DNA from: Beroe ovata | Lineage: Eukaryota > Ctenophora > Nuda > Beroida > Beroidae | Length of the DNA stretch: 33,045 nucleotides | NCBI GenBank assembly: GCA_946803715.1 | Contig: CAMPET010000048.1 | Location: 198,367-231,411, forward strand | Reading direction: 5' to 3' | Shown here: piece after piece, positions 10,944 through 21,784 of the stretch | Position numbering within the stretch: position 1 is the stretch's first letter | Layout: every line of letters starts with the position of its first letter | Notes under the pieces: model-generated | Told to the model about the DNA's origin: nothing | What the model saw: only the letters and a program-made list of their open reading frames with translations | Databases searched by the model: none | Made by a program: the position numbers and the translations under genes

Positions 10944-10961
10944 TAGGGGGGGGGGGGGGGN
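10944..10961. other. Poly-G tract ending in a single-N gap
   Basis: A homopolymer of G followed by one N. The reading frame through this point is not reliable, which leaves the 5' end of the zinc-finger gene unresolved. Confidence 0.8.
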
Positions 10962-11455
10962 ATGTCAATAGTACACGTGTACAACTGTGTGTAACCTGGG
11001 GGTTAAATAAGTCATCACGTGACAACATAGATTTGACAGAGTCAAATCAAATTCTACAATGTACATGTCAAAAACTGCGATAATGTCCAGATATAGATAT
11101 TGTAACTAAACACAGTATACACAGTACCTACATTACACACTATACACATTACACTATTCAAGCAATGTACACTAAGAGTACTTCCACTGATGATCTGTTT
11201 CCTGAGATACTATGATCACGCCAGCTGATCACATCTGGACTCATCATGGGTGATGACAGGGTCATATCTCGTCATATTCTAATGATAACACTGTCATGTT
11301 GTGTTAGACTGGGGTCAGATTTCCTATCAGATACGATTTCTCACCCGTGCTCAGATTCTAATCATTGGGGTCTCATGCCACGACTGCTCCAGAGCCCATC
11401 AATCGTGGGAGTCCATGCTAACCGGACATTGGACACACTTGACACCCGGGTATAA

Positions 11456-12358
11456 ATGCCTGACACAGACACACTTGAGTTATTACACTTTCTCATCGCT
11501 CGTATCAGCATGATTCAATTTCTTGTCAAACTTCTATCCCCTTCGGAGAAACACTTCAAAACACTGAAAACCCTGGGTCGAGGCTCGTTCGGGAAGGTCA
11601 AGCTTGTTCAAAGACGGGGCACAAAGCAGCTGTACGTGACGAAGACGGTGAAAACGAAACGTGTGTCTCGCCTCGCAGAATCAAGTGACACAGGGTGTCT
11701 CGTTCCCATGGAGATAGCGAACCTCATGACTCTGGAGCACGGTAACGTGGTGGAACTGCACGGATACATGGAGACAAAGAGACAGTGGGTGATGGTCATG
11801 GAGTACACGCCCCACTACTGCGACCTGAGACACTTTGTGAAGCGGTACGGCACCCTCACTGAGACACTAGCGAGACACGTGTACACACAAGTGTACAATG
11901 CTGTGGCGTACTGTTTCAGTCAGGGGGTGCACCACAGAGACATCAAGGACAGGAATGTACTGATCAACAGGAGGACTGCCCATGCCAAGCTCATTGATTT
12001 CGGGAGTTCCACCCGGGGCCCCCTCACCGAGCCCTATGAATCCGGGAGTGGCACCCTCCTCTACCTACCGCCAGAGTTTTTCCTGGACAGGAGCTATATG
12101 CCGCTTGATGCCGCAGTGTGGTCACTGGGATGCCTACTCTACGTCATGCTCACAGCATCCGATCCCTTCACCAGTACAACACAGGTCCTGACACGGGATA
12201 TTGGGATTGAGATCCCTGAATCGGGGATCAGTTACGAGGGACGCTTCTTCATCATGCACTCGCTCAACAAGGACCGATCAGAGCGGCTCAACTTCTACGA
12301 TGTGCCTCTTCATTTGTGGGTGATAGGCGGCGGACATGGACGTGATATCAAGTCATGA
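11456..12358 (+). CDS. PIM-like serine/threonine kinase
   Basis: 300-residue frame that is almost entirely a protein kinase domain. Visible: glycine loop GRGSFGKV (41-48), beta-3 lysine K63, alpha-C glutamate E86 in VPMEIANL, catalytic HRDIKDRN (160-167), DFG (181-183), PPE (205-207), AAVWSLGCLLY (219-229) and a late arginine in RSERLNF. The VPME, HRDIKDxN, KLIDFGS and AAVWSLG strings are characteristic of the PIM family (constitutively active, growth and survival signalling). All catalytic residues are present, so it should be active. The domain has no introns. The start could also be Met20 (11513). The C-terminus may differ: TGG at 12317-12319 is followed by gtgatagg, a possible donor, and a good acceptor at 12484 would add about 22 residues ending at 12553, replacing the low-complexity GGGHGRDIKS tail. 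Its start faces away from the leftward zinc-finger gene, so the two may share a promoter region near 11030-11450. Confidence 0.9.
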   Translation: MPDTDTLELLHFLIARISMIQFLVKLLSPSEKHFKTLKTLGRGSFGKVKLVQRRGTKQLYVTKTVKTKRVSRLAESSDTGCLVPMEIANLMTLEHGNVVELHGYMETKRQWVMVMEYTPHYCDLRHFVKRYGTLTETLARHVYTQVYNAVAYCFSQGVHHRDIKDRNVLINRRTAHAKLIDFGSSTRGPLTEPYESGSGTLLYLPPEFFLDRSYMPLDAAVWSLGCLLYVMLTASDPFTSTTQVLTRDIGIEIPESGISYEGRFFIMHSLNKDRSERLNFYDVPLHLWVIGGGHGRDIKS

Positions 12359-12430
12359 GAGATGGATGTGTGTGTGTGTGCGTGTGTGTCTGTGTGTGTG
12401 TGCCTGTGTCTGTGTGTCTATGACGATATT

Positions 12431-12600
12431 ACTTGATTTTACAAGTCTATCCGATGCGTTTGATTTGATGATTTTATTTTGCAGGTTCAATTCATACATT
12501 ATTGTGCCCTTCATGGAATGTATGCTGAATATTATGGAATGTTATCAGAATGATAAGTGGTTTAAGTTGACTCATATTCCATCGCAACGGCACATGAAAT
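12431..12600 (+). repeat. 170-base direct repeat, copy 1
   Basis: Nearly identical to 12667-12836. Contains an acceptor-like tattttgcag and a 23-codon frame (VQFIHYCALHGMYAEYYGML, then SE and stop) at 12485-12553 that could be the last exon of the PIM-like kinase. Both copies follow a TG microsatellite. Confidence 0.9.
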
Positions 12601-12633
12601 CAGTGGTGCAAATCCGTCTTTTTCATTGGGGGG

Positions 12634-12653
12634 NTGTGTGTGTGTGTGTGTGT
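12634..12653. other. Single-N gap plus (TG)n between repeat copies
   Basis: One N at 12634 followed by (TG)n, lying between the two 170-base copies. The position suggests a join between sequence contigs or haplotypes. Confidence 0.7.
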
Positions 12654-12666
12654 CAGTGACCATATA

Positions 12667-12836
12667 ACTTGATTTTACAAGTTCATCCGATGCGTTTGAT
12701 TTGATGATTTTATATTGCAGGCTCAATTCATACATTATTTTGCTCTTCATGGAATGTATGCTGAATATTATGGAATGTTATCTGAATGATAAGTGGTTTA
12801 AGTTGACTCATATTCCATCGCAACGGCACATGAAAT
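12667..12836 (+). repeat. 170-base direct repeat, copy 2
   Basis: Second copy, with an acceptor-like tatattgcag and the matching 23-codon frame at 12721-12789. In that frame there are four base differences: two are silent (GCC/GCT, TCA/TCT) and two change a residue (V/A, C/F). Confidence 0.9.
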
Positions 12837-13254
12837 AAGCTTTTGATGCGTCTTCAGAATTTGACCTATGAGAAACAAGTAACAAGAAATGTGCATCAGC
12901 TCAATATACATTGTACAACTATACAATATAACTACATTGGTGTATTCAATCCAAGAACAACGAAAATTATACATTGTACAATGTACACAATGTATGGAGT
13001 GTGTGATGCCTATTCGCGAAGCTAATGCTCCGGTATCATGAAATGTACAATGTACAAGAAAGAATGCACAAATGTGTATAGTACGGTGTAACGTGGAAAC
13101 GTGATCACCCTTGTTTACATAAAACAGATAGGGAAACGCGAAGACACAGAAAACACACACACACACATAAAGGGAGCAATTACGAAGATTAGCGTACCCC
13201 AGTCGCTCTGAATACTATAAAGTCAGGTGACATGGCAACACTGCGAGGAGTGTG

Positions 13255-14319
13255 CACGTGAGTTCTTGGTGTCACGTGAGCGGCGCTCTTGCCAGGTGAC
13301 ACGTGCAGGGTCACGTGACGCGCTGTATGTAACGCTATGTGTGGGCGAGAAAGAGAGGTTACACTCTGCGTAACACTCGTGATTTATATACTGGAGCTAC
13401 TGCTGCAGTGAAGCTATAGCTGAAAGAGTGAGAGAATAGCTGAGAGAGAGAGCGCGTGTCACGTGACACACATTAAAACACCCCACGTGTCGCTTTCCGC
13501 TCTCGGAAAGCAATCACATCACGTGACCGAATATAAATACAGAGAGCTAGTGAGGGAGGGAGAGAGCTGAGACGGGAGAAAGTGAGGATATAAATGCTAC
13601 AAGTCTTTTGAGATGCGTCACGTGACTCGGTCCTGTAATCAGAAAGCAGTAATGAGTCACGTGGGTTGTGGAGAGGATAGTGGAGGGGCATGTGACCCAT
13701 GTAGCGAATAGTGTTATATATAGGAGTATGTGTGTGATGGCACGTTACATGGCTGTTTCCAGGGAAACGAGTGTGTAACGATGTGTCCCCTTGTTTTATA
13801 AAGGAGCACCCTGGAGACACTGTCACATAGGGAGTGTATGTGTGGAAGAGAGAGGTAGCCCCCCTTTCACTTAGCCAATCAGAGCTCGCCATTTCATTGC
13901 TTTTCCAGACGAGCTATAACAACAAGCATATCCTTTTTGGTGTGATATACATGAAATTATATATAGTTGACAGACGCGCAATCACGTGACACAGACAGTA
14001 TTTATATAGAAGCCGGGTCACCATGGTAACTGCACATTGGTCAACCTGTCCGTCACGTGACTCAGGAGAGAGAGAAGCGGCACGTGACATTCTCGCCTAA
14101 TGGTTACAGTGCGATCCTGCCAATATACCTACACAGCAGTAGCAGCACTTATTAAAAGGAAGGCTGCGAGACGTGTCACGTGGGTTGAAAACTGTATCAG
14201 AGAGTTCACGTGAGGTGCACGAGCAGACTGCCCAATTAGCGTGGTCTACCAGCAACCCAGTCTGACACCTGTGTCACGTGGTACAACTGTCACGTGGTCT
14301 GGGAAGTGAGGGTCACGTG
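13255..14319. promoter_or_regulatory. CACGTG cluster 2 (17 sites)
   Basis: CACGTG starts at 13255, 13273, 13300, 13312, 13460, 13484, 13520, 13619, 13658, 13983, 14054, 14081, 14177, 14207, 14275, 14291 and 14314. A random 1.1 kb stretch would have about 0.3. Most read TCACGTGAC or TCACGTGG, the bHLH-zip E-box/CLEAR type. TATA-like stretches are interspersed (for example atataaatac near 13530, ttataaagga near 13796, tttatatag near 14001). Confidence 0.65.
13492..13511. repeat. Short hairpin
   Basis: gctttccg-ctct-cggaaagc, a perfect 8-base stem with a 4-base loop, inside the CACGTG cluster between the sites at 13484 and 13520. Confidence 0.7.
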
Positions 14320-14468
14320 ACGGCAACTAACACCCGCGTGACTCAGACCTCAATTTTCAGTTTTAAAATATCTCAGATCATGTGATTACGCCGAGAGAAG
14401 TATATATTACGCTAACGTTAGAGAGAGAGAGAGAGAGAGAGAGAGTGTGTGTGTGTGTGTGTGTGTGT

Positions 14469-14899
14469 NNNNNNNNNNNNNNNNNNNNNNNNNNNNNNNN
14501 NNNNNNNNNNNNNNNNNNNNNNNNNNNNNNNNNNNNNNNNNNNNNNNNNNNNNNNNNNNNNNNNNNNNNNNNNNNNNNNNNNNNNNNNNNNNNNNNNNNN
14601 NNNNNNNNNNNNNNNNNNNNNNNNNNNNNNNNNNNNNNNNNNNNNNNNNNNNNNNNNNNNNNNNNNNNNNNNNNNNNNNNNNNNNNNNNNNNNNNNNNNN
14701 NNNNNNNNNNNNNNNNNNNNNNNNNNNNNNNNNNNNNNNNNNNNNNNNNNNNNNNNNNNNNNNNNNNNNNNNNNNNNNNNNNNNNNNNNNNNNNNNNNNN
14801 NNNNNNNNNNNNNNNNNNNNNNNNNNNNNNNNNNNNNNNNNNNNNNNNNNNNNNNNNNNNNNNNNNNNNNNNNNNNNNNNNNNNNNNNNNNNNNNNNNN
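14469..14899. other. Assembly gap (431 N)
   Basis: Unsequenced, flanked on the left by (GA)n(GT)n and on the right by (GT)n. Open frames reported across it have no meaning. Confidence 0.99.
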
Positions 14900-15225
14900 G
14901 TTCGCTGTGTGTGTGTGTGTGTGTGTGCGTGTGTGTGAATGCACAAGCTGTACATGGACTAGAATCCTACCTATGGGAAACACAAACACAGATCGACAGC
15001 TCTCCCTCTCTATTATCGACGGCTTACCGCAAGTCATCGCCAGCTTGGCCTAGCTCGCGACTATCGTACCCTATACGTGCCCACGCAAAAAATGCAACCA
15101 TCACGGATTTCGACGGAAATTGAGACAAAAATCTCACTGACGGATCGTTCACGTCACACCCAAGATCGTTTGGAAGTGTCAATACATTTCGCACAGCTTG
15201 CAGTGGGAGTCAATCTAAAGCAAAG

Positions 15226-15499
15226 CACGTGATAATCTATAGTCGCTATGGGGACACAAAATTCTCCTGGCTCAATGTAGTTAGTAGTAGGACGCAAAGA
15301 AAAGGAGGCCCATTGAAAGTAGCATCGGTTGTAAGTACATGTATAGCGCGTACCTAATGGGGTGCAACAAAAGATAAAGAAAAGCTATCAATCTGCCTGT
15401 GTGTAGCAGAGTGTAGTGATAGGCCACGTGGCAAATGTCACGTGGTTACGCTGACAACTCAGCATTACGCGCACGTGACCTGTTATACTGCGTCACGTG
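15226..15499. promoter_or_regulatory. CACGTG cluster 3 (5 sites)
   Basis: CACGTG starts at 15226, 15425, 15439, 15472 and 15494, followed by a TATA-like gcggatataattc near 15554. It probably continues cluster 2 across the gap. Confidence 0.5.
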
Positions 15500-16093
15500 G
15501 TTAGGCTATCCAATCACATGGCACGTAATCTCTGATTTGAGCCAATCGGTGCGCGGATATAATTCTGTACCGGTTCTTTCGTGGCAGTGATATCTCAACA
15601 TGTAAATACACATGATACATCATTACACATGATACATCATTACACTAACATTATTTTCTAATGTCCAGTGATACAAGACCTGTGTAATGAGCCACACTCA
15701 TTACGTTATAATACACATGACACTGAAATATTCTGAATTCCTCTGTGGAATGTGAACACTATTATCATGGGAATGATGGACTCGATTCAACTCCACATTG
15801 TTCATCAATCATCTGGGACCAAAGCGGACCAATTGACTCAAATTCTAATTTGGACTATGATCCTACGACCATCCTACTATATCTGGATCTCTGAATTCCT
15901 ACCATGTCCCTGCCTTTCCCAATGTTCTTGTCTTCTTCCACACACGTGTTGTTATCAACACGTCTTATTCTTGAATTTGGGAACGATCGCATGATATTCC
16001 ACTTGACGTCTGTCCGTGGATTCATCCATGATTGATCACGGATAGGGCTGATCTCTGATCGGCGGATGGTGTCATCAATGACACCCCAAGTAT

Positions 16094-19000
16094 CTACAGT
16101 ATCTGTATCCTATTGTTTTTCCTATCTGCTACAAATATCCGGTTGATAGGATCCGAGTGCACTCCCTCAGGGTAGTAAAACTCGTGGACTCCCTGACCCT
16201 TCTTACCGTACTCCTGATGAGAGCTAAACCATCAGACAGTGGTGTCAACAACAACTTGTGACAGGTGGAGGAAGTGATGTCAATCACGGAGTCAATTTGC
16301 CGACAATACGACGATGTGTTGGAACTGGTGTCAACGAAATTGTGTGTTCATGAAAGTGGTGTGACCAACAAACTGAGCAATTGTAAAAGTTATAATGACA
16401 AAACCGTTTTCAACGAGGAGGCAAAGTGGTGTCAAGGGGACATATATTTTCCCATAATAACAGAACTGTCCCCACTCACCCTGATGAATGTTCCATTCTT
16501 GTCGAATATCTGGAGTGTGTGTTTGCCCGTGTCCGTAACCAGAATGTTCTCGTTGCTGTCCACTGCGATGTCCCGAGGCTCGGTGAACTTGCCCGGTCCT
16601 GTCCCCTGCTGTCCAACGCTCCCTGAGATTGAGATGGGGTGTGGGGTGTGCTCAACTGTCAACATGTGGGGTATGCTCAATGCTCGACTGAGGGGTGTTG
16701 AGGAGGCCCAACTTGTGGGGCACAGTTCATAGCACCCCCATGATAGTCAAGTGTCCCAACCCATGATAGTCAAGTGTCCCAACCCGATTGTGACTCACCG
16801 AGAAGGCGTCCCTCTATGCTGAATATCTGGACACTGTAGTTGAAAGAATCACACACGTATACCTTGTTGTTCTGTGAAAAAGTAGGTAAGGCATGAGTGA
16901 GGATCTCAGCATTATTCGTCACAGCCATATCCTGAGTTTGGGACTACCCCCTCACTATATATGGTTGGATCACGTGGAAGACTCACGTGAATCGTGATGC
17001 CCTGGGGCCTGACAAACTGTCCCTCCTTCATACCTAACTTCCCGAACTCAGCATTGAGGTCTCCCTTGTGTTTGCCCACCTCCGAGTAAACCTAGAAAAA
17101 CCGGGGCGATAAGAGGTTTCTAGGCGCAGTATCCTAGGTTTACAATAAACAAGGGTTCAAATCTAGAGGAACTATTTTCTTCGCATACCCTTATCTTCTG
17201 GTTCCCTGTATCGCTGACAACAAATGTGTTACCATCCTTAGTACAGGCGATACCTCTGGGCTGGTTCATGTTCCCTGATTGCATGAGTTTGATAATCATG
17301 ACTTATGTCAGTGGTGACCCGTCAAAAAGTCACGAATAGTGGATGTTTGAGCTGACTTGCTCCCTCTACTTGATCATGATACAAGAAGCGAGGGTGATCG
17401 TGTTTGATATCAGCAATATTTGACTCACTTTGAATCATACGTTACATGCCCATATAAGGAATTGGGCGTGACCCTATTCCTTATATGGGCAAAAAAGACT
17501 GGATCAATATTCGACTCACCCCTCCCTCCCACGTTGAATTTCCAATCTCCCTCCGTGGAGTAGACACAGACTCTGTCATTGAACGAGTCGGCTATGAACA
17601 TGGTTCCCATCTCATCCACCGCTATACAGCTAGGTCTATCCAGATCTCGAGGACCTTTTCCTAGAGGGAGATTTGGGGGGAGATTGCTATGGAGACGAGG
17701 GGAGATTTGGGGAGATTGCTATGTACACGAGGGGAGATTTTCAAAATGGAGGAAAATGCAGCTATTAATTCAATTCTGAACTGCTGGAGTAAAACCTCCT
17801 GCAAATCAAGTTTAGATGAGTATTGATAACATTACCTTTCTGTCCGATTGTGTAGAGAGGTTGGTGGTTGTAGTAGGCAACGACCCGACAATTCAGACTG
17901 TCACACACATACATGTACCTACTGTCGCCTGTCACTGACGTCGGTCTGAACAAAACACGAGTGATTTTGGGATTTATGAGCTGGCGCTCATATTGAGTTA
18001 GTTTGACAGACAGTCAAACAATAATGAAATTTCATATCTGACGGATGATTACCCGTGAAATTGTCCTAGTTCTTTGCCAGGTCCCCCAATGATGTCTGGA
18101 TTGAGCCCAATGGCGTGGTAGTCTCTACTGTATGATATGTTGAATGAAGGATCACCAAGGGTATTGATGGCATAGTTCAGATGTTTGGCGGAGTTCCTAT
18201 CAAAGAACATGAAGTCCCTGAGGTATGGTGGGTGTGTGATTGTTGCTATAGCAACAAGCAACATTGCATCATACATAGCTGCAGAGCTCACTAACTTGTA
18301 GTCAGTGAGCCGGCCCCCTCCAGCCATGATCTTCTTCGTGTTCTTCCTATCGAATAACTTGAACAAATCGCTCTTACCCTGGAATTAATAACACGATATC
18401 ATCTCCTTGATATCCGCAAACCAGAAGTCTGAATCTCCAAGTCGAAGATTGCTATATCTAGACTTTTGGAGATACAGATCTTCCACCAATCATAATTTTG
18501 TAACATATTAGTGTAACATATTAGTGTAACATATCAGTGTAACATATAAGTGTAACATAAGTGTAACATATTATTGTAACATATTAGTGTAACAGTGTAA
18601 CAGTACGTAGCACACATCATACCGATGAGGTTGAGAGAACATACTCGTTCTCATGTTTGGAACAGTTGTCCTGCAGCGATTGCAGGATCCGTGTTTTCCT
18701 CTGCCCAATGACCGTCTCCAGACGTTCAGCCCGGAGCTTGATGTCCTTGATAGCGTCATCCACCACACTCTGAAGTGGGGTAGATCACCTAATTAATTAC
18801 ATAATTACGAGGGGTAGATTACCTTATTATATACACTGGGGCACGGAAATATGGGGGACAAAAGAGAGTGTAGTGTGATAATGCTGGGATGGTTGTGAGA
18901 ACTTTGCGAGTGTTTGTGAGAACAAAAAGCGTGACTGGTGATATGATAACAAACAGTTTGTTTGTGAGCACAAACAGTTTGTTTGTGAGCACAAACAGTT

Positions 19001-19323
19001 TTGTGAGTGTCTGTCTGTGGTATTCTTACTCTGAGGACCATGACAGCTCTTTCTCCATTACGACTCGCGTGCCTCTCCAAGTACACAGACGATGACCGTT
19101 GCCGGGCAGGCGGCGGCGGCGGGCTCGGTTCCTGGAAATCCTCCAACTCCAGATCGCCACCACCATGACGCGACCCGATCTTGTCACGTGACACGAACTT
19201 GTTGCCACGAGACGCCATGCCACGTGACATCATATCGCCACGTGCCGAGGGGAAGGAGTCTGGTCCCATTATCCGGTGGGACCGGGACTCTGGGAGGTGC
19301 TGGGAGGAGGCTTGCTGCACCAT
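16094..19323 (-). CDS. Coiled-coil / six-bladed NHL propeller protein
   Basis: Ten exons in phase: 19323-19030, 18769-18623, 18378-18053, 17945-17836, 17660-17520, 17274-17189, 17091-16987, 16871-16799, 16622-16480, 16213-16094 (TAG stop), giving 514 residues. The start is the ATG in accATGG at 19323, just after an acceptor-like ctttcag. Residues 1-98 are polar and disordered with SPPPPPARQRSSS. Residues 99-147 are charged and heptad-like (DIKLRAERLETVIGQRKTRI), a likely coiled coil. Residues 148-250 form a linker I do not recognise. The rest holds six NHL-type blades, e.g. YMYVCDSLNCRVVAY, MFIADSFNDRVCVYS, TFVVSDTGNQKIRVYS, VYVCDSFNYSVQIFS, ILVTDTGKHTLQIFD and IFVADRKNNRIQIL, enough to close one beta-propeller. 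TRIM-NHL proteins use such propellers to bind RNA or protein, but there is no RING or B-box here, so ubiquitin ligase activity is not supported. Confidence 0.88.
16741..16784. repeat. 22-base tandem duplication
   Basis: catgatagtcaagtgtcccaac occurs twice in a row in the intron between the NHL exons 16871-16799 and 16622-16480 (first base of the first copy differs in context). Confidence 0.8.
17448..17490. repeat. Intronic inverted repeat
   Basis: Perfect 15-base arms (gcccatataaggaat and its complement) around a 13-base loop, in the NHL-gene intron between exons 17660-17520 and 17274-17189. Confidence 0.9.
18501..18603. repeat. 13-base minisatellite
   Basis: About eight copies of taacatattagtg with variants and two shortened copies, in the intron between NHL-gene exons 18769-18623 and 18378-18053, next to the donor of the coiled-coil exon. 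Confidence 0.9.
18950..19009. repeat. 24-base tandem repeat
   Basis: Repeated caaacagtttgtttgtgagc units in the first intron of the NHL gene. Confidence 0.8.
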
Positions 19324-19399
19324 GGTATTGAGAGGAGTGCTGAAAGTCTCGAACAGATTAGTGAAATATGTTATTCGGTCTGCATCATATTCACAACTT

Positions 19400-21784
19400 A
19401 ACAAAATAAATAATCGTTAAGAAGTAAAAAGTTTCACCAAAAATGGGACCAGATATGTGACCAGATATAAAACTGTAAGACTGAAAATAACTTAGATCCA
19501 CGAGTTCATATGACCAATGTAACAAAATCAACCATTGACATGAATACAGTGAATTTAAACACTATTTGTAAAAGACAATACAAAATTAAAACAATATCTC
19601 AATTTTTAAACAATCGAAAACACGATTGACGATTTACACAAGAGCTATGCGTGTACTATCATACACACCACAACTGCTGTTGATCTTACAGCTGTGGCTA
19701 GGAGTGCACGTGCAAATTTGTGGTTCAGTACTTGTTGCCCTACGTCACAAAATTCACGGCAGCGTGCTTCCTAGCACCGATTTCAACAAATTCGGACCCA
19801 AAAATGTATTTTTGACGCATTCGGTTCGGTTATGATGAAAATAACTGTCAACAAACTAAATAAATCTTCTACTGATCCTCAGTGAAACAAATTAATGGCC
19901 TTAGCAAACAAATTCACAAACGGCTGAATTGGCATGGCCTTACCGATATGCCACTTTAAAGAATATACGGCAGAAAAGTCTTTAAATTCGTCGAGTAAAA
20001 GTTGTGCATACTAAAAGATATTACAACTTTTGTTATAATATTCGAAACAAAAACAAATCGATAGAGTCATACCGAATGCAGCAAAAACTGGTTAAAAACC
20101 GTGGCATAGCTTAGTATGTAGCGGATTTTTTATAAACTTCATTCGATATCAATTCTACATCATGGACTTATAAAAGTGATTTATATTCATCAATAAAAAT
20201 TTCAGTCTTATCGTGATTTTTCTCAACAGTTTTGTTCAATATCTAAAGATTAAAGATCCGCACTTTTAACTTTTACTCGAACACATATTGCATGGAAATA
20301 GATACATTGGTCATGATATTTATCAACCTTAGGATGTTATTCGGTCACCTCAATGATGGAAATTCCCTCATCCTCAATTTCACTTTCAGTAGCATTGTAC
20401 AAGTGTTGATAAGATATAGGGATGGCCGTTTAAGTCAACCTCGCTCCTTTTTAGGGCAGAATTTTTAGTTGGACATTTCATATGGATTTGACAAGGAAAT
20501 TATTCCGAGACAAAATGTACCACAGTATGGAAAACTGATGTAAAGATCTCATCAAATTAAAAAGTCACAACCATTCAAATTAATACAGTCACTTGAATGC
20601 AGCAATATATGCGAATATCAGATGAAAAAAGCTGTGATTCATGGCATACCGAAATAAAATCAATTTAGCAGGATTTTTGATACGTATCTAATCGTTCGTT
20701 GGGCATTATACACAGTCACATAGATATGCAATTTTCTTTTTTAGATAATAAACTTAAATCATGTATTTTAATGAAACACAATGTCCTATGATGGAAGATT
20801 AAGTCCCCGGGCGGCTTGCATAGATCATAAAGCGGCGCTAGCATGACGAAAACCTAGATACGATCTTGATATAATAATGAGGATTGAAATCCTCACAGTA
20901 AACTACTAACTGCATGGACTAACAAGGACTATGAAATATTACAATAGTTATGACCAAGAAGTGCGATTGATATGGAACTATGAACTATTCATGATGGATT
21001 TCACGTCAGAAGAGATACTGTAAAATGAACATATCCGACATATTTTATTCACACTGAACAGAACAAAAATCAACTATAAAATAACATTTAAACAACAACA
21101 ATCTCGAAATTAAAACAATCAAAGTATAACACTCTCTAATATCATGGTTAAAACCCGATCCATCCACACGACAAGCACGACTATAGCTAACTATTGAGGT
21201 AGCTGGCCTCTTTCGGGAGAAAGAGAAGAAGATTACAGGCCACAAGTTGCTACATTATGGGCACACTTTCTCGACATAAATCATCAGTGATCACGCTATG
21301 GCAGTGTTTCTACTAAAACACAAGGATAAAAATCTAGTTAGTGGCAAAGTTGAAATGCGGAAAGAGAGGAAATGTGGTGTTTATAGTCCTAGATAAGTCC
21401 TAGATTAGACTCAGGTGAGAAGGGGTTGGAGATTTGCTATAACCCTGCAGCTGTCGACAGAGACGTTGATCCAGTGATCTGAAAGAAGAAGAGGCGGCTT
21501 TATAGCCTGGAGATGCTGTAATTTGTAAAGATTGCGAGATATGGCGTGTGATTGTGCGCGGGATACATTTTCGTGAGATGACTGAGAGCAGCACAAGTTC
21601 TATGACGCGAAATTACCACCCCAGAAGTTACATTTCCATCATCATGACCAGCATAAGTCATAACCAGGAAACTGAAGTTAGGACTTTCAGGAGTTAAGAT
21701 TCTTTGAACCCTCACAGAAAGATACTTGTTTTTCTTTGAGGAGTCAACCCGGAACCAGCGTTGAACTAGCAAAATATCGCCTCC
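19400..21784. other. AT-rich intergenic region
   Basis: About 2.4 kb between the NHL gene start and the receptor stop codon, both on the minus strand. I see no supported gene. It holds an inverted repeat (19991-20003 / 20268-20280). Its right part is probably receptor 3' UTR: a minus-strand AATAAA lies at about 21043, though more than 700 bases past the stop. A 69-codon plus-strand frame at 19626-19835 has a hydrophobic N-terminus but nothing else to support it. Confidence 0.5.
19991..20280. repeat. Possible MITE-like inverted repeat
   Basis: tcgagtaaaagtt at 19991-20003 matches exactly in inverted orientation at 20268-20280, enclosing 264 AT-rich bases. No target-site duplication was found, so the mobile-element reading is weak. 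Confidence 0.35.

Larger units (their letters stand above)
12840..16093. other. Intergenic region between convergent genes
   Basis: About 3.2 kb between the 3' ends of the kinase (plus) and the NHL gene (minus). 12900-13060 has several gtacaatgtac-type palindromes. 13240-14340 is the densest CACGTG block. 14421-14468 is (GA)n(GT)n leading into a 431-base gap, and 14900-14940 is (GT)n. 15226-15499 has five more CACGTG sites. 15601-15637 has a duplicated 18-base catgatacatcattacac-like unit. No convincing protein gene was found. Confidence 0.6.

Noticed and set aside
14378-15123. Several open frames of about 160-220 codons
   Set aside because: Almost all their length is the run of Ns.
19626-19835. 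69-codon plus-strand frame with a hydrophobic N-terminus
   Set aside because: It could be a small secreted peptide, but there is no splice, promoter or homology support and the region is AT-rich intergenic sequence.
21500-21772. 90-codon minus-strand frame downstream of the receptor
   Set aside because: No family resemblance, no hydrophobic or domain pattern, and a position expected for the receptor 3' UTR.
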